From Parasulfuritortus sp037439465 (GTDB lineage: Bacteria > Pseudomonadota > Gammaproteobacteria > Burkholderiales > Thiobacillaceae), in the NCBI GenBank assembly GCA_037439465.1, contig JBBIVX010000001.1, positions 1 to 64,000 of the forward strand: a DNA stretch of 64,000 bases. The letters are read 5' to 3'. Positions 24,078 to 34,547 of the stretch are shown here, in pieces (positions within the stretch are counted from its first letter, which is position 1; the number at the start of each line of letters is the position of its first letter). A program made the position numbers and the translations under genes. The notes under the pieces are model-generated. The model saw nothing but the letters and a program-made list of their open reading frames with translations, ran no database searches and had not been told where the DNA came from.

Positions 24078-24766
24078 CCCATCCCCTGACCCCCCGTGAC
24101 ATGCAGGCGCTGCGCCGCTGCCATCTCTTTTCCGGCCTGGAGCCGGACCAGTATGAGGACGTCATGTCCCATGCCGGCGTGGTCGAGCTGGCGGCGGGCC
24201 AGATGTTGTTCGCCATGGGCGACCCGGTGGAGGTGTTTTATTGGGTCAGCGAGGGCCTCATCCGCCTCTACCGCAGCTCGCCCCAGGGCGACGAGAAGGT
24301 CATCGAACTGGTCGGTCCCGGGCGCGCCTTTGCCGAGGCCGCTCTCTTCATGGGCGGCCATTATCCGGTCAATGCCGCCGCCCAGCTTCCCTCCCGGCTG
24401 ATCGCCATCGAAGGCGCCGGGTTCAAGTCCTGGCTGGCGCAGGATGTTTCCCGCTGCTTCCGCCTTCTGGCCGGGATGAGCGCCCGCCTGCACAAACTGG
24501 TCGACGAGATCGATCGCCTCACCCTGATGAAGGGAACCGACCGGCTGCTGCAGTATCTGCTCGACCGCTCCGATCCCGACGAGAGCGGCCGGATGGTGGT
24601 GGAACTGGAGGCCCCCAAGCAGGTCATCGCCTCCCGCATCGGGGTCAAGCCGGAGACCCTGTCGCGCCTGCTGCACAAATTGTCCGACCTCGGCTACATC
24701 GAGATCAAGGATCACAAGCTCTGTATCCGCGACAGCGAGAAGCTCAGGCAGGCGAGCTTCGACTGA
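24074..24766 (+). CDS. Crp/Fnr family transcriptional regulator, Dnr-like
   Basis: 230 residues. A cyclic-nucleotide-binding-like beta roll (MQALRRCHLFSGLEPDQYED ... LRLYRSSPQGDEKVIELVGPGRAFAEAALFMGG), a long dimerisation helix (LHKLVDEIDRLTLMKGTDRLLQYLL), then a Crp-type HTH (APKQVIASRIGVKPETLSRLLHKL) and wing. The FNR N-terminal Cys cluster is missing, so it is not an Fe-S sensor. The pattern resembles Dnr/NnrR-type regulators, which sense NO via haem and control denitrification. It is translationally coupled to the HAD gene (ATGA), which places it behind rpoS. No target genes are nearby. Confidence 0.85.
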   Translation: MTHPLTPRDMQALRRCHLFSGLEPDQYEDVMSHAGVVELAAGQMLFAMGDPVEVFYWVSEGLIRLYRSSPQGDEKVIELVGPGRAFAEAALFMGGHYPVNAAAQLPSRLIAIEGAGFKSWLAQDVSRCFRLLAGMSARLHKLVDEIDRLTLMKGTDRLLQYLLDRSDPDESGRMVVELEAPKQVIASRIGVKPETLSRLLHKLSDLGYIEIKDHKLCIRDSEKLRQASFD

Positions 24767-24789
24767 GCGCCGACCCGCCGCGCGGGCAG

Positions 24790-25161
24790 TCAGACTTCGA
24801 TGATCAGTGCAGCCGCCACCCGGCGGCCATCGGCAGCGAGGATGTTGTAGGTGCGGCAGGCGGCGCCGGTATCCATCGATTCCAGACCGACGCCGGCGTT
24901 CACCAGGTCACCGTAGAGGGCGGCGGGCGGCAGGCGATGGCGCCGCCCGGTGCCGAGCAGCACCAGTTCCGGTCCATATTGCAGCAACTGGGTCAGATGC
25001 GCCGCCGTCAGCGCGGAGAAGGCCGGCACCGGCCAGTCCGTGATGGCGTCCGGCAGCAGGATGAGACTGTCCTGGTGGCGCTGTTCCCTGATCTGTATGT
25101 AATTGTCGCCATAGGCCGCGATCAGATTGATGCCGGTGGGATTGGAGAGATGCAGCTTCAT
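24790..25161 (-). CDS. Mth938-like domain protein (DUF498)
   Basis: 123 residues, about the whole length of the Mth938/NDUFAF3-like fold. Marks seen: NLIAAYGDNYIQI at the N-terminus, SLILLPDAITDWPVP, LTQLLQYGPELVLLGTGRRHRLPP and GLESMDTGAACRTYNILAADGRRVAAALI. The family occurs across Proteobacteria with no assigned bacterial function; the mitochondrial homologue helps assemble complex I. It diverges from alaA across about 196 nt and converges on the Dnr-like gene. Confidence 0.85.
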   Translation of the reverse strand: MKLHLSNPTGINLIAAYGDNYIQIREQRHQDSLILLPDAITDWPVPAFSALTAAHLTQLLQYGPELVLLGTGRRHRLPPAALYGDLVNAGVGLESMDTGAACRTYNILAADGRRVAAALIIEV

Positions 25162-25201
25162 GGCGTGTGTGACGGGTTCCGTAGTGATGTGTGGGTGCGG
25201 T

Positions 25202-25231
25202 TTGCCGGAAAAATGGGGCGTCGGGTAAGAT
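25202..25231 (+). promoter_or_regulatory. Possible sigma-70 promoter of alaA-hom-thrC
   Basis: TTGCCG (25202-25207), 18 nt, TAAGAT (25226-25231), about 120 nt before the alaA ATG. Both boxes are moderate matches (4/6 and 5/6). It is the best candidate in the alaA upstream region. Confidence 0.35.
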
Positions 25232-25357
25232 TACACGCTTTATCGAGAAATTCAGGCGCCACCATGCACGCATTGCCGACAACTTTCACCCTCATTGCCC
25301 ATCGGGCCAAGCGGAAGGCATGACGTGAGCGCCGGCAAACGATCGAGAAAGCTCCAC

Positions 25358-26584
25358 ATGCGCCCGCTGAAGAAATCCGCCAAGCTCGCCAATGTCTGTT
25401 ACGACATCCGTGGACCGGTGATGGCGCGCGCCCGGCAGTTGGAGGAGGAGGGCCATCGCATCCTCAAGCTCAATATCGGCAATCTGGCGCCGTTCGGTTT
25501 CGACGCGCCGGAGGAGATCGTCCAGGACGTCATCCGCAACCTGCCCGACGCCGCCGGTTATTGTGACTCCAAGGGTCTGTTCTCGGCGCGCAAGGCGATC
25601 ATGCACGAAACCCAGCGCATCGGCATCAAGGGGGTGCAGATCGAGGACATCTATATCGGCAACGGCGTCTCCGAATTGATCGTGATGACCATGCAGGCAC
25701 TGCTCGACGCCGGTGACGAGGTGCTGCTGCCGGCGCCCGACTATCCGCTGTGGACTGCCGGCGTCACCCTGGCCGGCGGCACGCCGCGCCATTACCTGTG
25801 CGACGAGGGCGCGGGCTGGCTGCCCGACCTGGACGACATCCGCGCCAAGATCACGGCCAAGACCAAGGCCATCGTCATCATCAACCCGAACAACCCGACT
25901 GGCGCGCTCTATCCCGATGATCTTCTCAAGGAACTGATCGAGATCGCCCGCCAGCATCAACTGGTGATCTGTGCCGACGAGATCTATGACAAGATGCTCT
26001 ATGACGGCGGCAGACATACACCGCTGGCTTCACTGGCAGACGATGTGCTGTTTATGACCTACAACGGCCTGTCAAAGAACTATCGCTCCTGCGGCTACCG
26101 CGCCGGTTGGGTGGTGGTCTCCGGCGAGAGCCGCCACGCCGGCGATTTTCTCGAAGGCCTGACCATGCTGGCCTCGATGCGGCTTTGCGCCAACGTGCCG
26201 GCGCAACATGCCATCCAGACCGCTCTGGGCGGCTATCAAAGCATCCAGGAGTTGGTGGCGGCGGACGGCCGCCTCACCCGCCAGCGCGATCTCGCCTGGG
26301 GAATGCTCAACGCCATGCCCGGCGTGTCCTGCGTCAAGCCCAAGGCGGCGCTGTATCTGTTCCCGCGCCTGGACCCCAAGGTCTACATGATCCAGAACGA
26401 CCAACAGTTCGTGCTGGAGCTGCTGGAAGAGGAAAAGGTGCTGGTGGTTCAGGGCAGCGGCTTCAACTGGCCCAATCCGGACCATTTCCGGGTGGTGTTT
26501 CTGCCGCACGAAGAGGTGCTGCGCGAGGCCTTCCAGCGCCTGGAGCGGTTTCTGGACGGCTACCGCAAACGCCACGCAAACTGA
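25358..26584 (+). CDS. alaA: Alanine/pyruvate-type aminotransferase (AlaA-like)
   Basis: 408 residues from the ATG at 25358, giving the conserved MRPLKKSAKLANVCYDIRGP. It is a class I/II PLP aminotransferase: LNIGNLAPFGFDAPEEI, DIYIGNGVSELI, PAPDYPLWTAGVTLAGG, VIINPNNPTGALYP, CADEIYDKMLYDG, PLP lysine in YNGLSKNYRSCGYRAGW, and C-terminal GSGFNWPNPDHFRVVFLP. The pattern matches AlaA, which makes alanine from pyruvate and glutamate. It is 22 nt upstream of hom, and alaA-hom-thrC is a common Beta/Gamma cluster. Specificity for alanine is inferred from family. Confidence 0.88.
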   Translation: MRPLKKSAKLANVCYDIRGPVMARARQLEEEGHRILKLNIGNLAPFGFDAPEEIVQDVIRNLPDAAGYCDSKGLFSARKAIMHETQRIGIKGVQIEDIYIGNGVSELIVMTMQALLDAGDEVLLPAPDYPLWTAGVTLAGGTPRHYLCDEGAGWLPDLDDIRAKITAKTKAIVIINPNNPTGALYPDDLLKELIEIARQHQLVICADEIYDKMLYDGGRHTPLASLADDVLFMTYNGLSKNYRSCGYRAGWVVVSGESRHAGDFLEGLTMLASMRLCANVPAQHAIQTALGGYQSIQELVAADGRLTRQRDLAWGMLNAMPGVSCVKPKAALYLFPRLDPKVYMIQNDQQFVLELLEEEKVLVVQGSGFNWPNPDHFRVVFLPHEEVLREAFQRLERFLDGYRKRHAN

Positions 26585-26606
26585 TCAACCGACTGAAATA
26601 ACACTC

Positions 26607-27920
26607 ATGAAACCCATCAACGTAGGCCTGCTGGGCATAGGCACCGTCGGCGGCGGCACCTGGACCGTGCTGACGCGCAACCAGGAAGAGATCGTGCGGC
26701 GGGCGGGCCGGTCGATACGCATCACCTTCGTCGCCGACCGCGACCTCGACCATGCCCGCCGTGTGACCGGCGGCGCGGCGCGGCTGACCGACGATGCCTA
26801 TGCCGTGGTGAACGACCCCGACATCGACATCGTCGTCGAGCTGATTGGCGGCTATACCGTAGCCCGCGACCTGGTCATGCGGGCCATCGCCAACGGCAAG
26901 CACGTGGTCACCGCCAACAAGGCGCTGCTTGCCGTGCATGGCAACGAAATCTTCGCCGCCGCCCAGAAGAAGGGCGTCATTGTCGCCTTCGAGGCGGCCG
27001 TGGCCGGCGGCATCCCCATCATCAAGGCGCTGCGCGAGGGGCTCACCGCCAACCGCATCCAGTGGATCGCCGGCATCATCAACGGCACCACCAACTTCAT
27101 ACTGTCGGAGATGCGCGACAAGGGACTTCCCTTCGTCGATGTGCTGGCCGAGGCACAGCGGCTGGGTTATGCCGAGGCCGACCCCACCTTCGACATCGAG
27201 GGCGTGGACGCGGCCCACAAGGCCACGCTCATGGCCGCCATCGCCTTCGGCATCCCGATCCAGTTCGACAAGGCCTATATCGAGGGCATCACCCGGCTGG
27301 AAGCCACGGATATCCGCTACGCCGGGCAGTTGGGCTATCGTATCAAGCTATTGGGCATCACCAAGCGCCGGTCCGCCGGCGTCGAGCTCAGGGTGCACCC
27401 CACCCTGATTCCGGCCAAGCGCCTGATCGCCAATGTGGAAGGGGCGATGAATGCCGTGCTGGTAGAGGGCGATGCCGTCGGCGCCACGCTTTATTACGGC
27501 AAAGGCGCCGGTGCCGAGCCGACCGCCAGTTCGGTGATCGCCGATCTGGTGGACATCACCCGCCTTTCCACCGCCGATCCGCACCATCGGGTACCGCACC
27601 TGGCCTTCCAGCCGGACCAGCTCACCGATCTGCCGGTGCTGCCCATCGATGAGGTGGAAACGGCCTACTACCTGCGTATGCGCGCCGCCGACAAGCCGGG
27701 TGTGCTGGCCGACATCACCCGCATCCTGGCCGATCTCGCCATTTCCATTGAAGCCATGTTGCAGCACGAGCCGGCCGAGGGCGAGGAACAGACCGACATC
27801 GTCCTGCTCACCCATGTTGCCAAAGAAAAAGGCATCAACGCCGCCATCGCCCGCATCGAGGCACTGGCCGCCATCAACGGCAAGGTGACCCGCATCCGCA
27901 TGGAGGCTCTGAACGGTTGA
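26607..27920 (+). CDS. hom: Homoserine dehydrogenase
   Basis: 437 residues, the monofunctional length with an ACT domain. NAD(P) site VGLLGIGTVGGGTWTVL, then DIVVELIGGYTVARDL, VVTANKALLA, FEAAVAGGIPIIKALREGL, GIINGTTNFILSEM, the catalytic EADPTFDIEGVDAAHK, and a C-terminal ACT domain (AAYYLRMRAADKPGVLADI-like) that mediates threonine inhibition. It reduces aspartate semialdehyde to homoserine, the branch point to Met and Thr. Confidence 0.96.
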   Translation: MKPINVGLLGIGTVGGGTWTVLTRNQEEIVRRAGRSIRITFVADRDLDHARRVTGGAARLTDDAYAVVNDPDIDIVVELIGGYTVARDLVMRAIANGKHVVTANKALLAVHGNEIFAAAQKKGVIVAFEAAVAGGIPIIKALREGLTANRIQWIAGIINGTTNFILSEMRDKGLPFVDVLAEAQRLGYAEADPTFDIEGVDAAHKATLMAAIAFGIPIQFDKAYIEGITRLEATDIRYAGQLGYRIKLLGITKRRSAGVELRVHPTLIPAKRLIANVEGAMNAVLVEGDAVGATLYYGKGAGAEPTASSVIADLVDITRLSTADPHHRVPHLAFQPDQLTDLPVLPIDEVETAYYLRMRAADKPGVLADITRILADLAISIEAMLQHEPAEGEEQTDIVLLTHVAKEKGINAAIARIEALAAINGKVTRIRMEALNG

Positions 27921-27927
27921 TCGGCGT

Positions 27928-27942
27928 GCGGGGTCGCCCCGC
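27928..27942 (+). other. Small hairpin between hom and thrC
   Basis: GCGGGG (27928-27933) and CCCCGC (27937-27942) around a TCG loop, just before the thrC ribosome-binding site (AAGAGGT at 27951-27957). It is not followed by T residues, so it is not a terminator. It could tune the hom:thrC ratio by mRNA processing. Confidence 0.35.
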
Positions 27943-27961
27943 GACTAGCCAAGAGGTATGC

Positions 27962-29395
27962 ATGAAATACGTCAGCACGCGGGGCCAGGCCCCCACCTTG
28001 TCTTTCTCGGAAATACTGCTGGGCGGGCTCGCCCCGGATGGTGGGCTCTACCTGCCGCAGTCCTATCCCCGCTTTTCCGCCGCCGAGCTGTCTGTCCTGC
28101 GCGCCATGGACTATCGGCAACTGGCCTATGCCATTCTTTCCAGACTCGCTGACGACATCCCCGCTGCCGATCTCAAGGGCCTCATTGACCAGACCTACCG
28201 CGTCGATGCCTTCGGCCATGGTCGTCCGGACTCGGACTTCAGCCAGATCGCGCCGGTGCGGCGGCTGGAACAAGGACTTTACCTACTGGAGCTGTCCAAC
28301 GGCCCGACCCTGGCCTTCAAGGACATGGCCATGCAACTGCTCGGCAATCTGTTCGAGTACGCGCTGGAGCGTTCGGGCCGCGACATCAACATACTCGGCG
28401 CCACCTCGGGCGACACCGGCTCCGCCGCCGAATATGCCATGCGCGGCAAAAAGAATATCCGCGTCTTCATGCTGTCGCCGCTGGAGGGCATGACGCCATT
28501 CCAGCAGGCGCAGATGTATAGCCTGCAAGACCCGAACATCCACAACCTGGTGATCCGCGGCGTCTTCGACGATTGCCAGGACATGGTCAAGGCGGTCTCC
28601 AACGACCTCAAGTTCAAGACCGACTACCGCATCGGCGCCGTCAACTCCATCAACTGGGCACGGGTGGCGGCGCAGGCCATCTACTATTTCAAGGCCTATT
28701 TCGCCGTCACCGCCGATAATTCCCAGGAGGTCTCCTTTGCCGTGCCCTCGGGCAACTTCGGCAACGTCTGCGCCGGCCACATCGCCCGCATGATGGGATT
28801 GCCCATCCGGCGGCTGATCGTCGCCAGCAACGAGAACGATGTCCTCGACGAATTCTTCCGCACCGGCGTTTATCGCCCGCGCCGCGCCGCCGAGACCCGG
28901 CACACCTCGAGCCCTTCGATGGACATCTCCAAGGCCTCCAACTTCGAGCGCTTCATCGCCGATCTCACCGGCCGCGACGCGGCCAGGGTGCGGCAGCTCT
29001 GGTCCGCGGTCGATCGTGGCGAGGCCTTCGATCTCAAGCCCGGCGGCCTGTTCGAGCGGGTGCGCGAGTACGGCTTCGTGTCCGGCCGTAGCTGTCACGC
29101 CGACCGACTGGCCACCATCCGCAAGATATGGGAGAACCATGGCGTGATGATCGACCCGCACACCGCCGATGGCATGAAGGTCGGTCTCGAACACCGCGAG
29201 GCCGGCGTTCCCCTGGTCTGTCTGGAAACCGCCCTGCCGGCCAAGTTCGAGGCGGCCATTGTCGAGGCCCTGGGACGGAGGCCGCAACGTCCGGCCGGGC
29301 TGGAGGATCTGGAAAGCCTGCCACAGCGTTATGAAGTGCTGGATGTGAATGTTGCGGCGGTGAAAGCGGTCATAGCGGCGCACGCCAACGACTGA
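27962..29395 (+). CDS. thrC: Threonine synthase
   Basis: 477 residues from the ATG at 27962 (MKYVSTRGQAPTLSFSEILL). Long-type threonine synthase: LAPDGGLYLPQSYP, PLP lysine in GPTLAFKDMAMQLLG, ATSGDTGSAAEYAM, NSINWARVAAQAIYYF, VPSGNFGNVCAGH, SPSMDISKASNFERF. It converts phosphohomoserine to threonine. thrB is not in the window. It continues into the RNase-barstar genes after 10 nt. Confidence 0.95.
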   Translation: MKYVSTRGQAPTLSFSEILLGGLAPDGGLYLPQSYPRFSAAELSVLRAMDYRQLAYAILSRLADDIPAADLKGLIDQTYRVDAFGHGRPDSDFSQIAPVRRLEQGLYLLELSNGPTLAFKDMAMQLLGNLFEYALERSGRDINILGATSGDTGSAAEYAMRGKKNIRVFMLSPLEGMTPFQQAQMYSLQDPNIHNLVIRGVFDDCQDMVKAVSNDLKFKTDYRIGAVNSINWARVAAQAIYYFKAYFAVTADNSQEVSFAVPSGNFGNVCAGHIARMMGLPIRRLIVASNENDVLDEFFRTGVYRPRRAAETRHTSSPSMDISKASNFERFIADLTGRDAARVRQLWSAVDRGEAFDLKPGGLFERVREYGFVSGRSCHADRLATIRKIWENHGVMIDPHTADGMKVGLEHREAGVPLVCLETALPAKFEAAIVEALGRRPQRPAGLEDLESLPQRYEVLDVNVAAVKAVIAAHAND

Positions 29396-29405
29396 TACGG
29401 TCACT

Positions 29406-29783
29406 ATGCCGCGCCACGCATTCATCCGCCTGCTGCTCTTGCTCGGCCTCGGCCTGTTGGCCTTGGGCGGTGTTCAGGCTTTCTGGAACGACGGCGCCGG
29501 GAAGGCGCCGGGGATGGTGCACCTGGCCGGTCTGCCGGAGGAAGCGAAACAGACCTTGGCGCGCATCAAACAGGGCGGGCCGTACCCTTATGCCCGCGAC
29601 GGCATCGTCTTTTACAATCGGGAAAACCGCCTGCCGGCGAAACCGCGCGGCTACTACCACGAGTACACCGTGCCCACGCCGGGCGTGCGCGACCGGGGCG
29701 CCCGCCGCCTCATCGCCGGGCGGGCGGGCGAGTATTACTACAGCCCGGACCATTACCGCAGCTTCTGGAGAATACGCGAATGA
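29406..29783 (+). CDS. Secreted guanyl-specific ribonuclease (RNase Sa/barnase superfamily)
   Basis: 125 residues. A signal peptide (about residues 1-26, RLLLLLGLGLLALGGVQA) is followed by a mature domain of about 90 residues matching microbial N1/T1-type RNases: LPEEAKQTLARIKQGGPYPY, RDGIVFYNRENRLP, GYYHEYTVPTPGVRDRG, EYYYSPDHYRSFWRI. By alignment with RNase Sa the catalytic residues are Glu86, Arg97, Arg101 and His116, all present, so it should be an active exported RNase cleaving after G. Its TGA overlaps the ATG of the barstar gene (ATGA), a coupled nuclease-inhibitor pair. Confidence 0.9.
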   Translation: MPRHAFIRLLLLLGLGLLALGGVQAFWNDGAGKAPGMVHLAGLPEEAKQTLARIKQGGPYPYARDGIVFYNRENRLPAKPRGYYHEYTVPTPGVRDRGARRLIAGRAGEYYYSPDHYRSFWRIRE

Positions 29784-30193
29784 ACTCCCGCCGCGTTGTC
29801 CTGGCGGACATACTGGGCCATGCCGAGCGCAATGGCCTTTATCGTTTTCCCGACGCTGAGCCCATGGCGGCGGCCGTCCGCCTGCCCGGCCGTCAACTGA
29901 CCAACAAGATGGCGATGATCGACGCCGTGGCCGATGCCTTGGCCTTCCCCGATTATTTCGGCCGCAATTGGGATGCGCTGGAGGAATGCCTGCTCGACCT
30001 CTCCTGGCGTCCCGGCAGCCTGGTCCTGCTCATCGACAACGCGCAGGTGCCGGAACAGCGGGCGCCGGCAGACTGGCGCGAGTTCCTGGAGATACTGCAT
30101 GACGCGGCCCGTTTCTGGAAAAAAGAGGGCCGCGTTTTTTCGGTCTTTTTGCAAGGCAGCCATGCGGCCTGGCCGCGGGTGGAGCCAGTGTGA
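29780..30193 (+). CDS. Barstar family ribonuclease inhibitor
   Basis: 137 residues, somewhat longer than classical barstar (about 90). The C-terminal two thirds hold the barstar fold: NKMAMIDAVADALAFPDYFGRNWDALEECLLDLSW is the family signature (given here by its parts: FPDYFGRNWDALEECLLDL), followed by LVLLIDNAQ and a FSVFLQG strand. No signal peptide, so it acts in the cytoplasm against unexported RNase. The N-terminal 40 residues (RRVVLADILGHAERNGLYRF and on) are extra. Overlaps of 4 nt on both sides (RNase upstream, HExxH gene downstream) tie the three genes together. Confidence 0.9.
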   Translation: MNSRRVVLADILGHAERNGLYRFPDAEPMAAAVRLPGRQLTNKMAMIDAVADALAFPDYFGRNWDALEECLLDLSWRPGSLVLLIDNAQVPEQRAPADWREFLEILHDAARFWKKEGRVFSVFLQGSHAAWPRVEPV

Positions 30194-30582
30194 TCAGGCT
30201 GATGGCCTACCTCTGGGCCTCGCCAAACAGCCTGATGGGGCTGTTCCTGGCATTGCTGGCTTTGCCCGGCGGCCGCGGCGTATGGCGGCAAGGGGTGTTC
30301 GAGGTGGCGGGTGGCTGGCTGCCCCGTCTGCTGGGCCGTGAGATCGAGGCCATCACCCTGGGACATGTCATCCTCGGCCGCGATGCCGGCCGGCTGGAGA
30401 TATGGCGCGAGCATGAGCGCCGGCATGTGCGGCAATACGAATATCTGGGGCCGCTGTTCCTGCCAGCTTACCTCGGCCTCGCTCTCCACGCGGCATTGCG
30501 CGGCCGCCACCCCTACCGCGATCACCTGCTGGAGCGCCACGCCGGGCTGGCGGGGACAGAAACTTGCCGCGGACGCAGATAA
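30190..30582 (+). CDS. Conserved small membrane protein with HERRH motif
   Basis: 130 residues from a GTG overlapping the barstar stop (GTGA). Hydrophobic N-terminus (ASPNSLMGLFLALLALPGG), then VWRQGVFEVAGGW, ITLGHVILGRDAG, and a His-Glu-Arg-Arg-His motif inside EHERRHVRQYEYLGPLFLPAYL, followed by a second hydrophobic stretch and RHPYRDHLLERHA. HERRH fits HExxH, the zinc site of gluzincin-type proteases. Related uncharacterised proteins carry the same H-x-H-V-R-Q-Y core. Protease activity is not proven. Its placement in the RNase-barstar unit is worth noting, though the link may be accidental. Confidence 0.7.
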   Translation: MIRLMAYLWASPNSLMGLFLALLALPGGRGVWRQGVFEVAGGWLPRLLGREIEAITLGHVILGRDAGRLEIWREHERRHVRQYEYLGPLFLPAYLGLALHAALRGRHPYRDHLLERHAGLAGTETCRGRR

Positions 30583-30593
30583 ACTCGGCCAGC

Positions 30594-31460
30594 CTACCGG
30601 GTGCAAGGCACGAAGCGCATCGATAGATCCACGGCCCGTATGTGCTTGGTGAGGCCGCCGACGGAGATGCGGTCGACGCCGGTTTCGGCGACCGCGCGCA
30701 CGTTTTCCATGGTGATGCCGCCGGAGGCCTCCAGTTCGGCGCGGCCTGCGGTCAGCCGCACCGCCTGACGCAGCATTCCCAGGTCGAAGTTGTCGAGCAG
30801 GATGAGGCGGGCCCCGGCGCCCAGGGCTTCGGCCAGTTGGGCCAGGGTTTCCACCTCGATCTGCAGGCTCGCACCGGCGGGCGCCTGGGCCTGGGCCTGC
30901 GCCAGGGCGGCGCCTACCCCGCCAGCGGCGGCGATGTGGTTCTCCTTGATGAGCAGACCGTCGTAAAGCCCCATGCGCTGGTTTTCGCCGCCGCCGCAAC
31001 GCACGGCGTATTTTTGCGCCTGCCTGAGTCCGGGCAGGGTCTTGCGGGTGTCGTAGATGCGGGCACGGGTACCGGCGATCGCCGCGACGTAACGGCGCGT
31101 GACCGTCGCCACGCCGGACAGGGTTTGCAGGAAATTGAGTGCCGGGCGTTCGGCCGTCAACAGCGCCCTGGCATTGCCTCCGATCCTGCACAACGTCTGG
31201 CCGGCCTGCACCGCCTCGCCATCCTGCACCCGCCAGTCGAGTTCGACTTGCGGGTCGAGCCGCCTGAATACCGCGTCGAACCAGGGCCGGCCAGCCAATA
31301 CGGCGTCCTCGCGGGTGATGACGCGGGCCTGGGCGCTGCTTTCCGCCGGGATCAGCCGGGCGGTCAGGTCGCCTTGCAGACCTTTTGCCCAAAGGCTGCC
31401 CAGATCCTCCGCCAGGGCGGCGTCTATATTGGTGTTGATGGTGGCTTTCGGTGGTTGCAT
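30594..31460 (-). CDS. nadC: Nicotinate-nucleotide pyrophosphorylase (carboxylating)
   Basis: 288 residues. Marks of quinolinate phosphoribosyltransferase: ALAEDLGS ... GDLTARLIP, ALLTAERPALNFLQTLSGVAT, YDTRKTLPGLRQAQKYAVRCGG, NQRMGLYDGLLIKENHI, IEVETLAQLAEAL, LILLDNFDLGMLRQAV, EASGGITMENVRAVAETGVDRISVG. It makes nicotinate mononucleotide from quinolinate in de novo NAD synthesis. It diverges from clpB. Confidence 0.95.
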   Translation of the reverse strand: MQPPKATINTNIDAALAEDLGSLWAKGLQGDLTARLIPAESSAQARVITREDAVLAGRPWFDAVFRRLDPQVELDWRVQDGEAVQAGQTLCRIGGNARALLTAERPALNFLQTLSGVATVTRRYVAAIAGTRARIYDTRKTLPGLRQAQKYAVRCGGGENQRMGLYDGLLIKENHIAAAGGVGAALAQAQAQAPAGASLQIEVETLAQLAEALGAGARLILLDNFDLGMLRQAVRLTAGRAELEASGGITMENVRAVAETGVDRISVGGLTKHIRAVDLSMRFVPCTR

Positions 31461-31497
31461 CTAATGTCTCCTCGAACCCTCCTGCATTTTACCGTGG

Positions 31498-31524
31498 TTG
31501 AAATTGCCGGCCTTCCCCCCATCT
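31498..31524 (+). promoter_or_regulatory. Sigma-32 (RpoH) heat-shock promoter of clpB
   Basis: TTGAAA (31498-31503), 13 nt, CCCCATCT (31517-31524). This is very close to the sigma-32 consensus (CTTGAAA, 11-16 nt, CCCCATnT). The predicted start near 31531 leaves a leader of about 22 nt before the clpB ATG, with a GGAG site at 31543-31546. Confidence 0.8.
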
Positions 31525-31552
31525 CCGGGTCAAGTAACCATTGGAGTCCATC

Positions 31553-34150
<2,598 letters not shown>

Positions 34151-34153
34151 TTC

Positions 34154-34186
34154 AAAGTCCGGCAGGCCGTTGGTCTACCGGACTTT
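34154..34186 (+). terminator. Hairpin just after clpB
   Basis: AAAGTCCGG (34154-34162) and CCGGACTTT (34178-34186) form a perfect 9-bp stem with a 15-nt loop, starting 4 nt after the clpB stop. No T tract beyond the arm's own TTT. Confidence 0.55.
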
Positions 34187-34221
34187 GCGGTAACAGGTCC
34201 AAGGGCAATCAAGGGGAGAAG

Positions 34222-34254
34222 CCCGAGGACCGCGACGGCCGGGGTCGGGTTTTT
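34222..34254 (+). terminator. Intrinsic terminator-like hairpin with T run
   Basis: CCC-GAG-GACC ... GGTC-GGG (34222-34249) forms an interrupted GC stem directly followed by TTTTT (34250-34254). It probably ends clpB transcription behind the first hairpin. Confidence 0.55.
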
Positions 34255-34452
34255 CATTATCACATCAGCGTTCCCCGGCTTTTTCACTGATCTTCAGCCG
34301 CCGCCCCGCGGTCAAGGATAAACAAAAGACCAGGGCGGGGCTTCCCGCTTTTTCGTCCGCTTGGGCGGCCCAAGAAAGGGTAATGTCCCCTGTGTCTTCC
34401 CTGGGACACCTCGAGAAACCTACGGCGCGCCCGGATTGCTGCGTTGCGCGGT

Positions 34453-34504
34453 GCACGGAGGCTCACCTGTCAATTTGACAGATATCGCCTCCCGCGCTCC
34501 GTGC
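34453..34504. repeat. Nested inverted repeat (cruciform-like element)
   Basis: Outer arms GCACGGAG (34453-34460) and CTCCGTGC (34497-34504); middle arms GGAGGC (34457-34462) and GCCTCC (34487-34492); innermost arms CTGTCAA (34467-34473) and TTGACAG (34475-34481) around a single T. The outer and middle pairings share GGAG, so they are alternatives. It may be a structured RNA, a bidirectional terminator, a REP-like repeat or the relic of a mobile element. Confidence 0.5.
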
Positions 34505-34547
34505 GCTTTGCGCTCCGGCCGCTGGCTACGGTTTTTCGGGGCGCTTC

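Larger units (their letters stand above)
34151..34547. other. clpB-DUF302 intergenic region, structured, no gene seen
   Basis: 397 nt between convergent genes. It holds two hairpins behind clpB (34154-34186 and 34222-34254), a weaker TGTCCC/GGGACA repeat at about 34384-34408, and a nested inverted repeat at 34453-34504. Open frames of 60-79 codons here have no recognisable product and are not reported. The amount of structure is larger than anywhere else in the window. Confidence 0.5.

Noticed and set aside
34467..34481. CTGTCAA-T-TTGACAG as a LexA box
   Set aside because: The spacing between CTG and CAG is 9 nt, not 10, and no SOS gene follows.
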